Source: Phlebiopsis flavidoalba
Lineage: Eukaryota > Basidiomycota > Agaricomycetes > Polyporales > Phanerochaetaceae
Assembly (NCBI GenBank): GCA_035772785.1
Contig: JAOCPU010000026.1
Span: 124,001-188,000, forward strand
Direction of reading: 5' to 3'
DNA length: 64,000 bases
Of this stretch, positions 1-12,038 are shown one piece after another. The notes under the pieces were generated by a model. It ran no database searches. It saw only the letters and a program-made list of their open reading frames with translations, and was not told the DNA's origin. The position numbers and the translations under genes are program-made. Numbering within the stretch: position 1 is the stretch's first letter; each line of letters opens with the position of its first letter.

Positions 1-542
1 GAATCCCAGGAAATGTGTCGTTGACGTGGCAGTTCAGGCAAGTAGCACTACACCAATTTGCTTCCCTTGGAGTGAGCCTAGCTAATCGTACCCAAAGACA
101 TTTATACGCTGTACGCCCACTCTCTTGTCCGTTGAAGACATACCACGGGGGTAGGCTTGGTCCAGCCGGGCTGGTAAGTCATAGTTGCACCACGTCGCTG
201 TTTTTCACAACGGCTGCTAACCCGCTCTTATCTATGTTCACAGCTTGCATCACAGGTATCTTGACGACATCGCGTCCAAGAACAGCCAGCTCGATTCGAC
301 GCGTATATTTTATTGGGTGGGGTTGTGGTGGTACTATTGTTATGTATTCTTATTATATTAGCTTGTAATTTTTTAAAAATAAAATTAATGGTCACATATA
401 TCAACATACCCCTCGGACCGGGTCCCATGTTTGTAGTTTTAGTGATATCTCGGAGATCGGTCCATGATCTGCGACGACAATGGCCCCAACTTTCACGATA
501 ACCCCGACTTGACCACTAACTTCGACTCAACCACTACGACTG

Positions 543-668
543 CGACCCGACCACCAAACTTCGACCCGACCACCAACTTCGACCCGACCATCAACTTCGA
601 CCCGACCACCAACTTCGACCCGACCACCTACTTCAACCTGATCACCTACTTCAGCCTGATCACCGACT
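543..668. repeat. 18-bp minisatellite, about 6-7 copies
   Basis: Imperfect tandem copies of an 18-base unit close to ttcgacccgaccaccaac. The last copies have drifted to a cctgatcacc form. The unit is a multiple of three, so both strands stay open and give short repeated peptides (for example FDPTTN on plus and VEVGGR on minus). Looser related copies reach back to about 508. No function is inferred. Confidence 0.85.
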
Positions 669-1747
669 CTCGCCGCGTGGTCTCTCGCTTCAAACAGCTG
701 TGTTCGGCCTAGCAAAGCGGTCGAGCTGCCTCCCCGGATACGACGCGCGTATTCATATCGAGTCGGTCACTAGCGTGGATACTTCGCTTTGATCGTGGTC
801 TGCTGCGCTCGCGATAATATCCTCGAGACCCTCGTCAACAACCATGACCAACCGTACGGCAGCAGCACTGGTGTAAGTCGTTTCTTTCGTTCTCATGTGA
901 TACTTTACTGAATGTATATGCAGCCCAAGGACTGTCCCCTGTTCTGCAAGAGTTCTTCGAAGAACGTGGCTGCTATCTCCCCGAAGCTGGCTATGACGCT
1001 ACAATGTTCGCGCGCAACAGCGGCTAGTATACGCTCACCCGCAAGGCCTTTACAACGATGACACGACAGCTAGTGGGAGCTCGAGACCACGGCGGCTTGG
1101 CTGAGCACGTCGACTTGTTGCTCAATCACGACCTGGCGGATATCGCTACCCCCAACGAAGACCCCCGACCCCTCACTCACTTTCTCCTACGCTCCTCGCC
1201 ACGTCCTTTTCCTACCCGCAGCCGTGCTCTTCACCAAGGCTTTTGTTTCTTCTCACCGCGGCCATCTCTGCCTCTGCTGTCTCTACTCAGCACATGGCGC
1301 GCGATGTGTTCCACCACCGTCTCGATCGCGCTGTGCAACATCGTCGAATTTGACCAAGCGACGAGGCGGAACGGCCTGAGCATGAGTGCCAGGCGCAGGA
1401 ATGGATGGGCATCAGCCGGGACCCCGACATCGACATATCAGGGTTTGCCAGTGAAAGGGCGTTGGTTGCATCGCCAATGTTATTTATTCCTGTACGCCGC
1501 TTACAATACAAGAGCTTGCCACTGTACTGACGATTTGGTTTGTTTGCAGTCCAGAATGTGTCCGTCCGTTCGACTCATCGCCATCTGTCCTGTCATCGAC
1601 ACGTACGAGTGCTTTGCGACTGAGAGACTTAACCGTCCAATGGACATGGTCTCCACTCTGAGCCAAAGTTCACGGTTCTGCCACTCGACCTGGTCAAGCA
1701 GTGCCAGCTTTGCGTTGGTTCTCCGCCCTGTCACAAATCGACTGGTC

Positions 1748-1831
1748 TGGTCGCTGTCGAGTTCGGCTTGGTCGCTGTCGAGTTCGGCTTGGTCGCTGTC
1801 GAGTTCGGCCTGGTCGCTGTCGAGTTTGGTC
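1748..1831. repeat. 21-bp minisatellite, four copies
   Basis: Four back-to-back copies of a 21-base unit beginning tggtcgctgtcgagttcgg. The first two are identical and the last two differ by one to three bases. The near identity means recent expansion or ongoing homogenisation. The plus-strand frame reads a repeated AWSLSSS peptide, probably incidental. Confidence 0.9.
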
Positions 1832-1925
1832 TAGCGTGGTCGTCTTAGTTTAATGTCCGTATGGGTAAGTGTTTGCAAGACATGAGTTGGGTAAATACTT
1901 TGCTAACAGCTGGCTGTAGTGTCCC

Positions 1926-2036
1926 CGCCCATGTTCCATATCCCCACCCGTGCTCATGTCCCCGCCCGCGTTCATATCCCCGCCCCGTGTTCATATCCCC
2001 GCCCGTGTTAATATCCCCACCCGTGTTCATACCCAC
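1926..2036. repeat. 18-bp minisatellite, about six copies
   Basis: Imperfect copies of a unit near gttcatatccccgcccgt, with one copy longer by a single C in a C-run. This is a third, unrelated array within 1.5 kb. On the minus strand it reads as repeated Gly, Asp, His and Arg-rich peptide. Confidence 0.85.
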
Positions 2037-2528
2037 CGAACGCCGGGTGTCGCAACGGGAAAAGACGATCAAGATGGCGTTAGAGTCTACTGAGGGGGGG
2101 GGAGCATGCAGTCCTCGTGCTCGGCCCACTGTCAACGTCTCCCCGTCTTCGAGTGGCGTCAGCGCATGGAGGGTTTCCACCTTTGCAGCGTCAACATTAC
2201 CGCGATGTACTGTCCGGCGGGGGGGCCGGGCGCTTGTTCTCGTGAGGGCCGCCTCCTTTTGTGCTTCTTTACACTTGTGTGTGTAGACCGACAGAATAGT
2301 CAAGGGCCCGTATCGAGTATTTATATTGGCTTTGCTTCTGCCACTCAGTGCACGCCGTCGAGACAAGAACAGCGTCATACAATGCAGTATCGAAAATAGC
2401 AGGACATGCAGAGAACGGTACAAAATGGAAAGTATCAGGTAATTGAGAATTTAACCAGAACGGGTTGAAAGGAAGGTGAGACGAATAAATATCTTAAGGG
2501 GGAGTGTACGAAACTGGTCCGTAATGTG

Positions 2529-3155
2529 CTATGGAGTGTCGTCAAGTACGTGAGTGGGTCCGGCAGCGGCAATTGCGGGTTTTCTTCGCCCATTTGCTTC
2601 ATCATCAAAAAAAACCTTCCGTAGAAATCTGCGACACGAATAGCGGCTGTCAGTGCTAAACAAAGGGGTGTCATGATGGGCTTACGCCTTTACTGCCTTG
2701 CGAGCGAGGTTCACGCCCTCTCCTGGCTCGATATGCGTGAAGATTTGATTCTTCCCGCATATCAGAACAACCAGTTCGCCGTAGGTGTTCACAGAAGGAA
2801 ATATCGACAATAAAGCGGCGTTCACGAGTGTCGCACATCCCACTGGCCAAGGCTTGAAACTGATGAGGAATCTCTGCTGAACGCCGCCCTGTTTGACGTC
2901 CACATAGCAGTCGTGAATCTCCGCTGCACCTCCCAGTAAGCTTTCAACGTGGGGATATGAGGTGCAAGGGGCGTCGTATAGATGCACATAGGTGGTAGAC
3001 ACCATCGTCAGTCGTGGGTGTGGATCGTGCATAGAGAAATATAATGCTTTGAAATCGCGACTTCGACGCTGCAGGACATGAGTTTCACTCAAACCCGAGA
3101 AAGCAAAGAAGAATCTTACGTGACGCGAGACAACGATGCTGCGTAAACAAGGCAT
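2529..3155 (-). CDS. Small conserved-looking protein of unknown function
   Basis: A three-exon minus-strand gene that splices cleanly, one of the few intact models in the window. Exon 1 starts MPCLRSIVVSRH. A GTAAGA...CTGCAG intron (about 3070-3120) joins in phase to RRSRDFKALYFSMHDPHP. A second intron (GTAAGC...GTCGCAG, about 2631-2684) joins AVKA to FLRKVFFDDEANG, and the frame ends at TAG (2529-2531) after THVLDDTP. The product is about 170 residues. It has an aromatic, beta-rich core (YGELVVLICGKNQIFTHIEP), with no signal peptide, membrane segment or motif that I recognise. An upstream start is possible. The intact frame and phased introns support a real gene, but I cannot assign a function. 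Confidence 0.6.
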
Positions 3156-3420
3156 TTTGCTAGTTGTGAGAGGGTTTGCACCGTCAGAAGGATGCGCTCA
3201 GTCGAGATATATTCGCGCGAGGAAAGAGTCCTCGTGTGGGCGCGCGCAGGGCCGTGAGACTTTCAATTTCCAGGTCTTCATCACGTCCCCCCAAGTCGTA
3301 CGTACACAGAGGAGGGTCGGTTGAAAAAAAAAAATTCTCCAGCTCCGAGTCAGTGGGTGCCTTATAGCATGATGAGGCTCACATACATGTCATTCACACA
3401 TGTCCACGACGCCCCCATAA

Positions 3421-3900
3421 ACTGTCACTCGTTCTGCACGTGTCTTCATCGGCGGCGTTGTCTACCAGAGCGATCCTGAGAACCAGGTTGAGGCGTGGGT
3501 GTCTTCCCTGGCACGACTCCCGAGTGGACCCACCGTAACACTGCCTCGTACCACCTAGAAATCGACGATGTGGTGGGATCCACGCAAGCACCTTGCAGGG
3601 GTGAGTTAAATTTACGTGAGAACAGATGCACGCCTATACCTTGCCTCCGCGCACGGCTCAACCTGGCTGGCCGGACTGCTGCAAGGCTCTCAATGCATCG
3701 CAAAACTGAGACAATCGGAGGCGTACGTGCCGTTGGACCCAGACGGACTCCTGCCAGCGCGGTAATTTGTCTTCGAAAGTTGCGGTGCAAGTTCAGACAC
3801 AGTGAGCAAACACTGTGCAAACAGACGGTTTTGGATCAGAATGAATGCCTCGTGATGAGCGCGCATTGTGCCAGGTACGGTGTCGGATCCGACCACTCTT
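3421..3900 (+). CDS. Unrecognised possible spliced gene fragment
   Basis: A protein-like stretch begins near 3436 (RVFIGGVVYQSDPENQVEAW) and meets a stop after TLPRTT. After an intron-like GTGAGT...AACAG interval near 3601-3626, further coding-like sequence follows (DARLYLASAHGSTWLAG, then AYVPLDPDGLLPA), ending near 3900. Pieces lie in different frames. I do not recognise the family, and chance cannot be excluded. Confidence 0.25.
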
Positions 3901-3980
3901 AGTTTTCACCATCTCCTCATACTCAAACTTGGCTGTGTATCTCCTGTTCCCCTCAGCCAGTACTCTAGACTGTGTTCACC

Positions 3981-5290
3981 ATGATCTTCGGTCGACGCGA
4001 ATCCAATCGAAGCGACCGCCAACATAAGCCTGCCAGTGTCCTCTACGCACCCGAGGTTGAGGAAACACGCGAAGCTGCCAGACAGCGGTGGAAGGTACGC
4101 ATAACTGCGCCCGTTGTATATAATCACACACCCTCTCACGACAGACAGAGAGAAAACCTGAATCGTAGACATTTCTCGCGACAGGATCTTCGTCAACCGG
4201 CCACAGAGTCAGTATATAGTCTCCAACATGGCTAGGCGACTGACCTCGAGAATAGGGCATCTCCCACTACATCAACACCGCGCACTGTGAATTTCGCGGG
4301 AGTTCAACATGTGGAAACGGAAGCCACTGGGGACGGTGTGAGAAAAAGCTCTTTCCTTGAGGTTGGCTATTTATGACGATACAGTCATACACGATGTACC
4401 GTCGGGCTATGTTCCACTTGTGGTCGCAAGCCCCAACGGATCCTTGCTTGTTGCCGCCCAGGATGGAGGCTTTCAGCCCATTCAGGTCAGGGGTGCCCCA
4501 TCGGCTACGAACCCAAACCCTCCGCTTGTGTTTGGTCTCTGTCTCTCTCCAACCAACCCCTGCCAAACCAAAGAACATCGCGCCCAGAATCGTTCCGTTT
4601 CCATCGCACGCCTACTCCTCGAGATGCCGTATCTCCTCCGCAACCAACGCCAAACCCTGAGACTGAACACCCCCAGGAGTCCGGTCTCGTTTTTTTGGTG
4701 ACCATCGTCTGGCACCCCTTTCGCCCTTGAGCGAACTCTCTCTACGAGATCTCTGTCACCACCCCCTCGTGTAGTAGCTCGACGCGTCACGTTAGGGCCA
4801 ATTTCGACGAGAATGACGCTCCGTCCACGGGAGAGAACTCCTGCAGTCCCCGTTCCGACCGCTTCGCGAGCAGCTACACCCCCCCGCTAGCCCCCGTTTC
4901 ATTGACGCCTCTGCCTGCGCCCCAGGATGATTCACCAAGTACCCTGTTCAAGATATCCGCCCATTTCGCGCCGGACACACCGACGGGTATACTGTCTGGT
5001 GGAGAAGCGTCGGGCGCAGAGAGATGTCCTCCCCTCCCCTCCTGTTGGGCCTGTACCGATAGTCCCTGGGTCGCTCTTCATCTACGAGAAACATTGCTAC
5101 ACGTGTTCAAAAGGCATGGGTATACAGCGAGATAATACCTGGGGGCCTGCACGAGCACGCATGCGTCACCCTACAATGAGCGACCGTTCTACTGTGGTTG
5201 CGTGCAGGGTGGAGAACCCAGCTGGGTCACCGCGCACACATATCGTACCTACCAGTCGAAGATCAAACGCGACGAAGCTCAGGCCATGAT
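3981..5290 (+). CDS. Unrecognised low-complexity protein, broken frame
   Basis: Starts at ATG 3981 with MIFGRRESNRSDRQHKPASV and runs to RQRWK before a GTACGC donor. Downstream, proline, serine and threonine-rich pieces occur in changing frames (for example LVVASPNGSLLVAAQDGG at about 4408-4470 and PAPQDDSPSTLF near 4914). Composition suggests a disordered protein, or a decayed gene in this repeat-rich region. No domain, targeting signal or homologous family is apparent. The end is uncertain. Confidence 0.25.
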
Positions 5291-6569
5291 CGGATCGTAG
5301 TCAGTGGCATCTTGGCAATACTGTTGAGTGTTAGTCACTTGCTGCTGTTTCCTTCTCGCACATGCTGAAGGTATTCCTCAGTAAGAAGTGCCCGAGACAT
5401 GTATGTTTTATAGTCATCATACGCGCGTAAAAGTACCCTGCGATCTCATGACCATGTTATGATATTCTCTGTCGTATGAATGTGTGCAGTCTGTGTCAGG
5501 ACTTTCAGTGCCTAGTCTCAAGCCTGCATCCCTAGCGGTCTGTTACTTCACGGTATCATTCTCGCGCTGTCGCTGTCGCTGTCGCCTGTAAATATTCGCC
5601 ACATATATAATCTTCACCATCCACCGTGCACAGACTGATGGTGAACGCTATCATGATCACCTTTCAATTGTATCGCCCAAAGCACTCGCGTTGTAGCTCT
5701 TACACCTGTGTCCTTGAGGAAAATCCCTAATCCTAAAGGTAATCAATCATAGGAGTACTTACTGATTTCTAGGAGACATTCAACCCCCAAGATACTATGT
5801 TGAGGAGAGCCGCTCGACAAACCTCTTCCGCTGTTGGCATCGCGCTCCGTCCTTTGGGAACCTTCTACCCACCGTCACACATTTCTCTGGGTTTCAGCAA
5901 TCGTGATATCTGGGGCGAATCCGTACCATGGTCATCTCACAACGCTAGCATGTTCACATTGAGCCTCCACAGGTCGGATTGAGACTGTCATCACGCTACC
6001 TCTCACAGTTCGCCGTGCAATGGATTACCCGACGACGGAAAATGCGGTTACAGGCATACTATGAACGTTTTGAACGAATCCTTACCTGCGGTACTTCGAA
6101 CAGTCAAAATGCGCCTCGCAAACTGGATCTATAAACACAGTCCCATGACAAGTGTACGTCTCGTTCGTCCATGTGGTCCCAAATACTCCGCTTGACTGCG
6201 CAGAATTTGCGCGTGGACGCACAGTTGAGCTTGCGGAAAACACGGTTCATTTCACTATCCGATTTAGGCATGCTACGTCGTCTTTGTCCCCAAGCTCTAG
6301 TCCATTTTCCCCCTTGTTCTCAACTTCGGACTTCCTGTCTACGAATGTCAGCCCACACGTCTTCTAGGGCCTTCTAACAGTGAGCACATAAAATCATCTT
6401 CGTGATCTGTCCCAAATTGACCCCTCCCCTGCAGGCGGGCTGGACACACAACACCTTTGAGCGTGAAGCCATAGGTACTTCAGGGTCCCCAGCTTGTTCT
6501 GAGGGTTAGTTTCGCACTGGCGCCACTGTTTGGGGGTGTTCGCGAAATATGACCTCAAAAAACTCAACT
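5291..6569. other. No gene seen
   Basis: About 1.3 kb with only short open frames and no recognisable protein. Contains a minor cgctgt 6-bp run (about 5566-5586). A 61-codon frame at 5797-5982 and overlapping frames at 6152-6377 look incidental. Confidence 0.4.
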
Positions 6570-6672
6570 ATATCCCTCATAAACATAGCTCGATCAACGC
6601 CTCCTTAGGAGCTCAAGCAAGTTTCTAACGAACGAGGATAGCACGTTGTAAGTCTTGTAATCTCGGTTATAG

Positions 6673-6902
6673 CATCGAACTCTGAGACCCCAGTCAGATC
6701 CCGCAACACTGGAAAGCAAAGAGCACGAGAGGAGGAGAGTGACGACGAGGGCGACGACGAGGGCGAAGACGAGGGCGAAGACGAGGGCGAAGACGAGGGC
6801 GACTACGAGGACTACGACGAGGGCGACTACGAGGACTACGACGAGGGCGACGACAACGACAGTAACAATGAGCTACGGGCGTGGTTCGGGGTACAATCGT
6901 GA
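6673..6902 (+). CDS. Acidic repeat ORF (Asp/Glu/Gly/Tyr-rich tail)
   Basis: In one plus frame the first duplicated unit encodes TPVRSRNTGKQRARE, then a highly acidic tract of EDEG and DYEDYDEG repeats (about 6732-6850), then ELRAWFGVQS and a stop at 6900-6902. Such tracts are typical C-terminal tails of intranuclear or histone-binding proteins, but the repeat alone does not give a function. No upstream coding exon is clear. It may equally be a minisatellite that happens to be open. Confidence 0.3.
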
Positions 6903-7231
6903 GGGAGCGGGGCCCTCAGATCCAAGGTCAATACTGAGTCGCTAAAATATGGTTTGTGCTAAGGTGTTCCTAGGCGGCAAACCCGGATTGCGCATATATC
7001 TAATCGCCAACCTGGGACAAGGTTAGTTTCATGCCGACTTTACCGCTGAGAGTATCTGCTGAATAATGTCTTCAAATCGTCTCCTCCACAAACGACAGCT
7101 CCAACGACTCTCACATATCTGCCCTAGCAAGTTCTACGGCCGAGGGTAGCATGTCGTAAGTCTTGTAATTTCGGTCTTTGTATCGAATTATAAGACTGTG
7201 GCCAGATCTCGCGCGATTGGGAAGCGCACGG

Positions 7232-7300
7232 GGAACGAGAAGAGAACGAGAACGAGAACGAGAACGAGAACGAGAGCGGGAACGGGAACGGGGGCGAGGG
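7232..7300. repeat. 6-bp gaacga/cgggaa array
   Basis: Tandem hexamers gaacga, shifting to gcgggaacggga forms, inside the second unit of the local duplication. It sits at the place of the acidic array of the first unit. The plus frames read poly-RE or poly-TR peptides. Confidence 0.85.
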
Positions 7301-7425
7301 TGGTACGAGGCGGGAACGCGAGGGAACGGCACCCTCAGGCTCAAATTCAAGGTCAATACTGAGTCAAACGGATAATGGTCCATGCTAAAATTTACCAGGG
7401 GGCGAACCCGGCGCACCAAAGAGAT

Positions 7426-8811
7426 GCAGGAGAAGGCGGGTACAATTCGGAGGGCGGCGTCGAAATCACAGATAGGGGAATTGAGAACACGGCTTCTGGG
7501 AAAGACATTAAAAAGAAGCGAAGGCGGGTGCGCCCAGCGCAGTTCGTGTTAGTACACAGCAACGATCATAGAATTGTCTTCGAATCCTCCCCTCTATCGA
7601 CTGGGGCCGCCCTCCACCCCGCGCTTCACGAGGGTTGCGAACGATCCGCCCATGGGCCATGCCCACTCGTCGGTCGGTCCCCGAATGTCGCTACTACCCA
7701 TGGTGATCGTCGGGGTAAGCCAGGCTTCTTTTCTTCCATACAAGATTTCGGGGGGGGGGCCTGATCTGCTATTTCAGGTCAATCGGCGATGGGTTTCTGA
7801 GGATCCCAGCGTAGCAACTGGGCCACAATCCTTCGGGAAGCAGGCACAATGTCAGGAATGTGGGCACCGGGTTCGCGGACGAAGCTCAGGTGCTTATATT
7901 CCCCGTATCTGAAAGGAGTCTGACGAACGTTGGACCACCACAGCCAACTTCGTTCAATGAGACCCCTGAACAATTTTGACTAGTGAAGTCAGATCACAGG
8001 CTAGGGCACCACCCGCCAATATCATCCCTACCTACCAGCAAATCGGCGAGCGCAATCCAGAGATGACTTTTCGGTTCGTCATTCTTCGATGCGTCGACCG
8101 CATGTTGCTCATTCGTTCGCAGTGGCATCCAGTATCGAGAGCCGCTCAATGCCTTTGGATCTGATAGCTCCTCCGAAAGCCCTGAGAGTGGATCCGTTGT
8201 GCTACTTGGACGAAGACGACCACGATGATCGTAGTGAGTTTGTGGGTATGCAAGACGATATACCTCCAGAGGTGGCCCACAGTACGAAGACACGGCTGAA
8301 ACCCAGTATCACCATCATGCCCAAGTCCCGGCAAGACACCTACAGCCAACAAGACAACCACTATGTTCCTGCCTCGATCTAGCACTGACTTTGAGGACCA
8401 GGAGGATGACGAACAAGGCATCGAATCATCCATGTACGCGTCACCGTCGCTTCCTGTAGACCTTCGGAATGCCCCTCTACCGTCATTGAGTGCATGCGCG
8501 CCACGCTTATCCTATCGTCCCATAGACCACGAGACAAGCGCAGCTTCTACGCCTCGGATAGGCACCCGCCCTTAGTACACAAGCCTGTCCATCTCAGCAG
8601 GTAAGGGAAGCTTAACTTGTTCGACATTCGACGTTAATCGTGCAGGTAATCGGATTGTATGGTCTATGACTGTTCGAGTATTCACTTAATCGTTGTACGT
8701 GTAGCATCGGCCACGCCACGTACACCTGCAATCACGCACTCCGTCACCTCCTCACCTCCTCCCATCAGCCATTCCCAACCATATCGTCTCAGTACGCCCG
8801 CAGCGACCACC
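7426..8811 (+). other. Possible disordered gene fragments, unrecognised
   Basis: A plus-strand frame at about 8089-8390 reads PLCYLDEDDHDDRSEFVG and continues after a shift as MFLPRSSTDFEDQEDDEQG (8363) up to a stop near 8573. The bias to Asp, Glu and Ser is protein-like and could be an N-terminal part of the following gene or a separate broken gene. The 7426-8080 part shows nothing firm apart from a G10 run at 7750-7759. Confidence 0.25.
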
Positions 8812-11800
8812 ATGAGCAGCTCTCAAGCACCATCCAAGACACACAGAGACCAACGAGAACGCCCAGCCCTTCCCGTGACCATTGGCAGGCTGGTCAAGTG
8901 GCGAGCTTTCCACCCTCGTGGAGGTGCCGTCATTACCTGGGCGCTAGCCAGCTACTCGCGGGGCCGCTACTTCTGCAACCTCAACGCTTTGGAACAGAGG
9001 TCCGTAGCGCTGTTCCGATCACGATCCAGTTTACACTCCTACTCGTGACGCATCTCCGACAAATAGGCACACGATGAGACCTATCGGGTTGTGGTAATTC
9101 AAGTTCTATGCCTGACGCGTCCCATTTTTCCGCAGAGACTCCAACTGCCGCCCCGAGCGTAGATCCTACAGCACCAGCCCCTGTTCAGGCTCGGCAGGTC
9201 ACTGCAGTGGACCAAACGGTTCAGTCCTCCCCGCTCGCTCCACGCCACGTCCCTCAAGTGCCTCTTACTAACGTTGTTCTTTTCTTCCGGGATGCCTGCA
9301 CCGTCGACGACCCCGATGACTCCTGGGCATCCTTTCTCCCATTCCTCCAGTCAGCGCATCGAGAGCCTGTCGCCGCCGCATTCGAACATATCCAGTCCCT
9401 TTACGGAGTGAATCAGCGATCCTCAAATGCCTACCATTTGCAGCATCCCGTCATTCAGGACGGCGGAGCAGTACTCCTTTGGCAAGCATCGATCGGCGAG
9501 CTCCCTTGCCGTCGGGGGTTCTCCGTCCCCGACAGGAAGTGTATGGCGGCGGTGAAATCTCGACGCCTACGCAGAGCCGGTCTCCGACTCACCATTTCCA
9601 ACCCTCTCGAACCTTGCGTAGCGAACAACCTCGGATAGTAAGACGAGCGAGCAACCCCATGGATGTTGACGTTGAAGAACGCGCCAGTCAACATGTTCAT
9701 CCTCACCTCAGCCCTGACGTTGAACGGGGGAATAATCTCCCATCGCCCCCTTTACATGCACCGCTTCATTCCTCGGACAATCGCAACAACACTCTGATGA
9801 ACGTCGATAGTGAACCTTCCACAACAACCAATAGAGGGCCGGCCACATTCGCCGTACTCACCGGGGCGTCGTGGACATGTTTCCGCATCCATTGCCAGTG
9901 GACCAGGACCTCATTCCCAGTCTGGATTTAACAACGGTGCAGGAGAAAGTGACATCTCTGGTAGACGTCGTCATTTGAACGTCACATCACCCTTCCCCGC
10001 GTACCCCGCCCCGCTCCCCAGTTGCTCACGGCGAGACCAGATGAGTGTCGACAGCAACAATAACTCCGTCTCAGTCGAGGACTCAAGACAGTCGCTTATG
10101 TCAGGCGGGGTTCGGAGGTCAACAAGCGCCGCTATATCAGCCTCGAACTTCGACGGAGCAAGTCGCGCTACTGGACGACAACCTGGAGAGCATTCTGTGC
10201 CATACGGACCCCGTGCGTGCATCATATCTTTCTCTTCACATATTGCCCGATATATTCGCTGACGGAATTTATGTGATTACAGAGAACTTAACGCACCTGC
10301 CCCGCCCCGCAGAGAGACGTAGGGCACCAGCCAGGGCTGCTACGTCCCAGACTGCATCGAACGGTCCCCGGGCGTACCATCAACAACTCATGGTATGGTG
10401 AACTCCGCTCCTACCGGTGCCGACCTACCTGTTGAGCCGGTACGTTCGATACGTCCAAGTTTCTCAGACATGTACTCATAGACTCCAGGGAGTCGAACCA
10501 CTTTCGCAAGGCCTCGCAAACTTGGTGCTCAGCCGACTCGACGCCGTCTCATCCAGTATCACAGCCGTTCAAACCAATGTAGCGGCAATGCAGACCCGTC
10601 TAGATACCGTGTACAGCCATGTCGGACTCTCTTCTGATCATGCCCCCTTTGTCAGTCCTGCGTCGGGCGCCAACCAATCGGCTTTTCGATGTCCCCGGGA
10701 TGACCTCCTCGGGTCCGTACCACTCATACTATGCCAACGCGCGCACGGGGACAGCATCAGGACCATACACTGCCCAGTCGTCGTCGACTCGAGGCAATCT
10801 TGTTACGCCGGCAGGACGTTTGATCTTTCAACCGCAATGGAGGTCGTACCATACCCATACCGGTACCCGACACTTCTCGTGATCGCCCTGGAACGAATAC
10901 TAGTCCCCAGCCTAACGTAACGACAAATCCTCAGGCAGCATCCGCGCATACAAGCCGAGGACAGCCGCGAGGTTTACAACGCTCTCGAAAGCCAACAACG
11001 CTCCTAGATCGCGACGCCCGGAATGCTCTTTGTGTAAGCCTCTCGTCCTGGTTGATCTCCTTCGCTATTCAACCGGTTTTTAGGATGACGTTCGGAAACA
11101 TATGCGCCTGCTCATGGATCGAGAAACCGCACAATCCCCCTTCGATCCCGGTCACTTGGCGACGGAAGCAGAGATGCGCGCACTGCAGGAGAGTCCGGAA
11201 CGGGCTTGTTGTTCAGCCGACGCCTTCAAGATAGATCTCATCGGGACGCCGAAGAGCGCTTGGAACGTGAACGCGGCGGCCCGAGTCTTCGTTCATAGTT
11301 TCAGGGAGCATAACTATTCTTGCACAGACCGTGCTGAGATCGAGAGTGCCTACTTCAACCACCTAAAGAGCCTGAAAGGAAAGCTATCTAGCTTGGGCCT
11401 GAGCTCGGAAGATCGCACGGCAATCGCCAAGTTCCGTGCGCGACAGCAGCGAAGAACATCGGTAAGTACATACGGATAAGAGTAGGGGGGGCGGCGCTTA
11501 CACAGTGTTGTTAGCTTTGGACGCGTCGGGTGGAAGCAGCACAGTCGAGGCAGGCAAACACTTCAACATGTTCCTGTTCTAACAGCGTCTGGGCCCCGAT
11601 AGTATGAGCAGCGACGAGTCAGATTGCGAGTCGGGCCATCCTGTGTACATGATCAAATGCTGTCGTTGGCGTAATCCAAGTCTCACAAATTGGCTACGCG
11701 TATTCGACGCTATTCATGCGCATAAACAGGACAGACAGCGCAGGACGAAGCGGTAGAGGAGCCCACCCTAGAAGGCGAGAACCGTCAGGAATCGTGTCTC

Positions 11801-12038
11801 GTCGCTCTGCGCCAAAAGGACTGCCAATCGACGCATACCATCAAGGTTGGCTGGCCAACCTGCCCGGATTTACGCGTGAGGATTATGTCGAAAGGGCGAG
11901 CGCGGAGTATGTGAACTTTGCTCACGATCCATCAATCCTTGAGTGAGTCGTTCGTTTCTTGACAACAAAGCCACGGTATCTGATATTTATACCCGCAGAC
12001 TTGCCTACTTGACGGCGTCGAGTGGTGTCAGAAGATAG
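8812..12038 (+). CDS. Long uncharacterised protein, possibly a multicopy fungal family
   Basis: Several exons in order: MSSSQAPSKTHRDQRERP (ATG 8812), a segment with DDPDDSWASFLPFLQSAHRE (about 9308-9370), a long Ser/Pro-rich linker with SNPMDVDVEERASQHVH (9648), a coiled-coil-like segment VLSRLDAVSSSITAVQTN (about 10530), then DDVRKHMRLLMDRETAQ (about 11083), TPKSAWNVNAAARVFVHS, MSSDESDCESGHPVYMIKC and APKGLPIDAYHQGWLANL (about 11810). A last intron (GTGAGT...CCGCAG, 11945-11999) splices in phase to LAYLTASSGVRR and TAG at 12036-12038. At least two frameshifts occur. The layout (short N-terminal block, linker, coiled coil, conserved C-terminal block) resembles, from memory, an uncharacterised protein found in many copies in Agaricomycetes. 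Function unknown. Confidence 0.5.

Larger units (their letters stand above)
1..2528. other. Gene-poor left edge with minisatellites
   Basis: I see no convincing gene in this stretch. The longest open frame (1058-1834, plus) has a composition unlike protein and ends inside a 21-bp tandem array, so it is probably chance. A short piece near 842-1030 has intron-like GTAAGT and CAG signals but no recognisable product. The notable content is three separate minisatellites, listed individually. Confidence 0.5.
6570..7425 (+). repeat. Diverged local tandem duplication, two units
   Basis: Two related units occupy about 6570-6985 and 7070-7425. Shared blocks in the same order include gtaagtcttgtaatytcggt (6648 and 7157), a cagatcccgc/cagatctcgc block with ggaaagc/gggaagc, a Glu/Arg-coding minisatellite, the exact segment aaggtcaatactgagtc (6926 and 7349), and a gcaaacccgg/gcgaacccgg block. 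The first unit holds a 12/18-bp gacgagggc array. The second holds a 6-bp gaacga array. Flanks are conserved while the arrays have diverged. Confidence 0.7.

Noticed and set aside
1058..1834. 258-codon open frame
   Set aside because: Composition is unlike protein, no splice logic, and it ends inside a 21-bp repeat array that stays open by chance.
10485..10560. tRNA-like B-box word (ggagtcgaacc on the plus strand)
   Set aside because: No matching A-box or cloverleaf at the right distance, and the stretch is coding for the coiled-coil part of the 8.8-12.0 kb gene.
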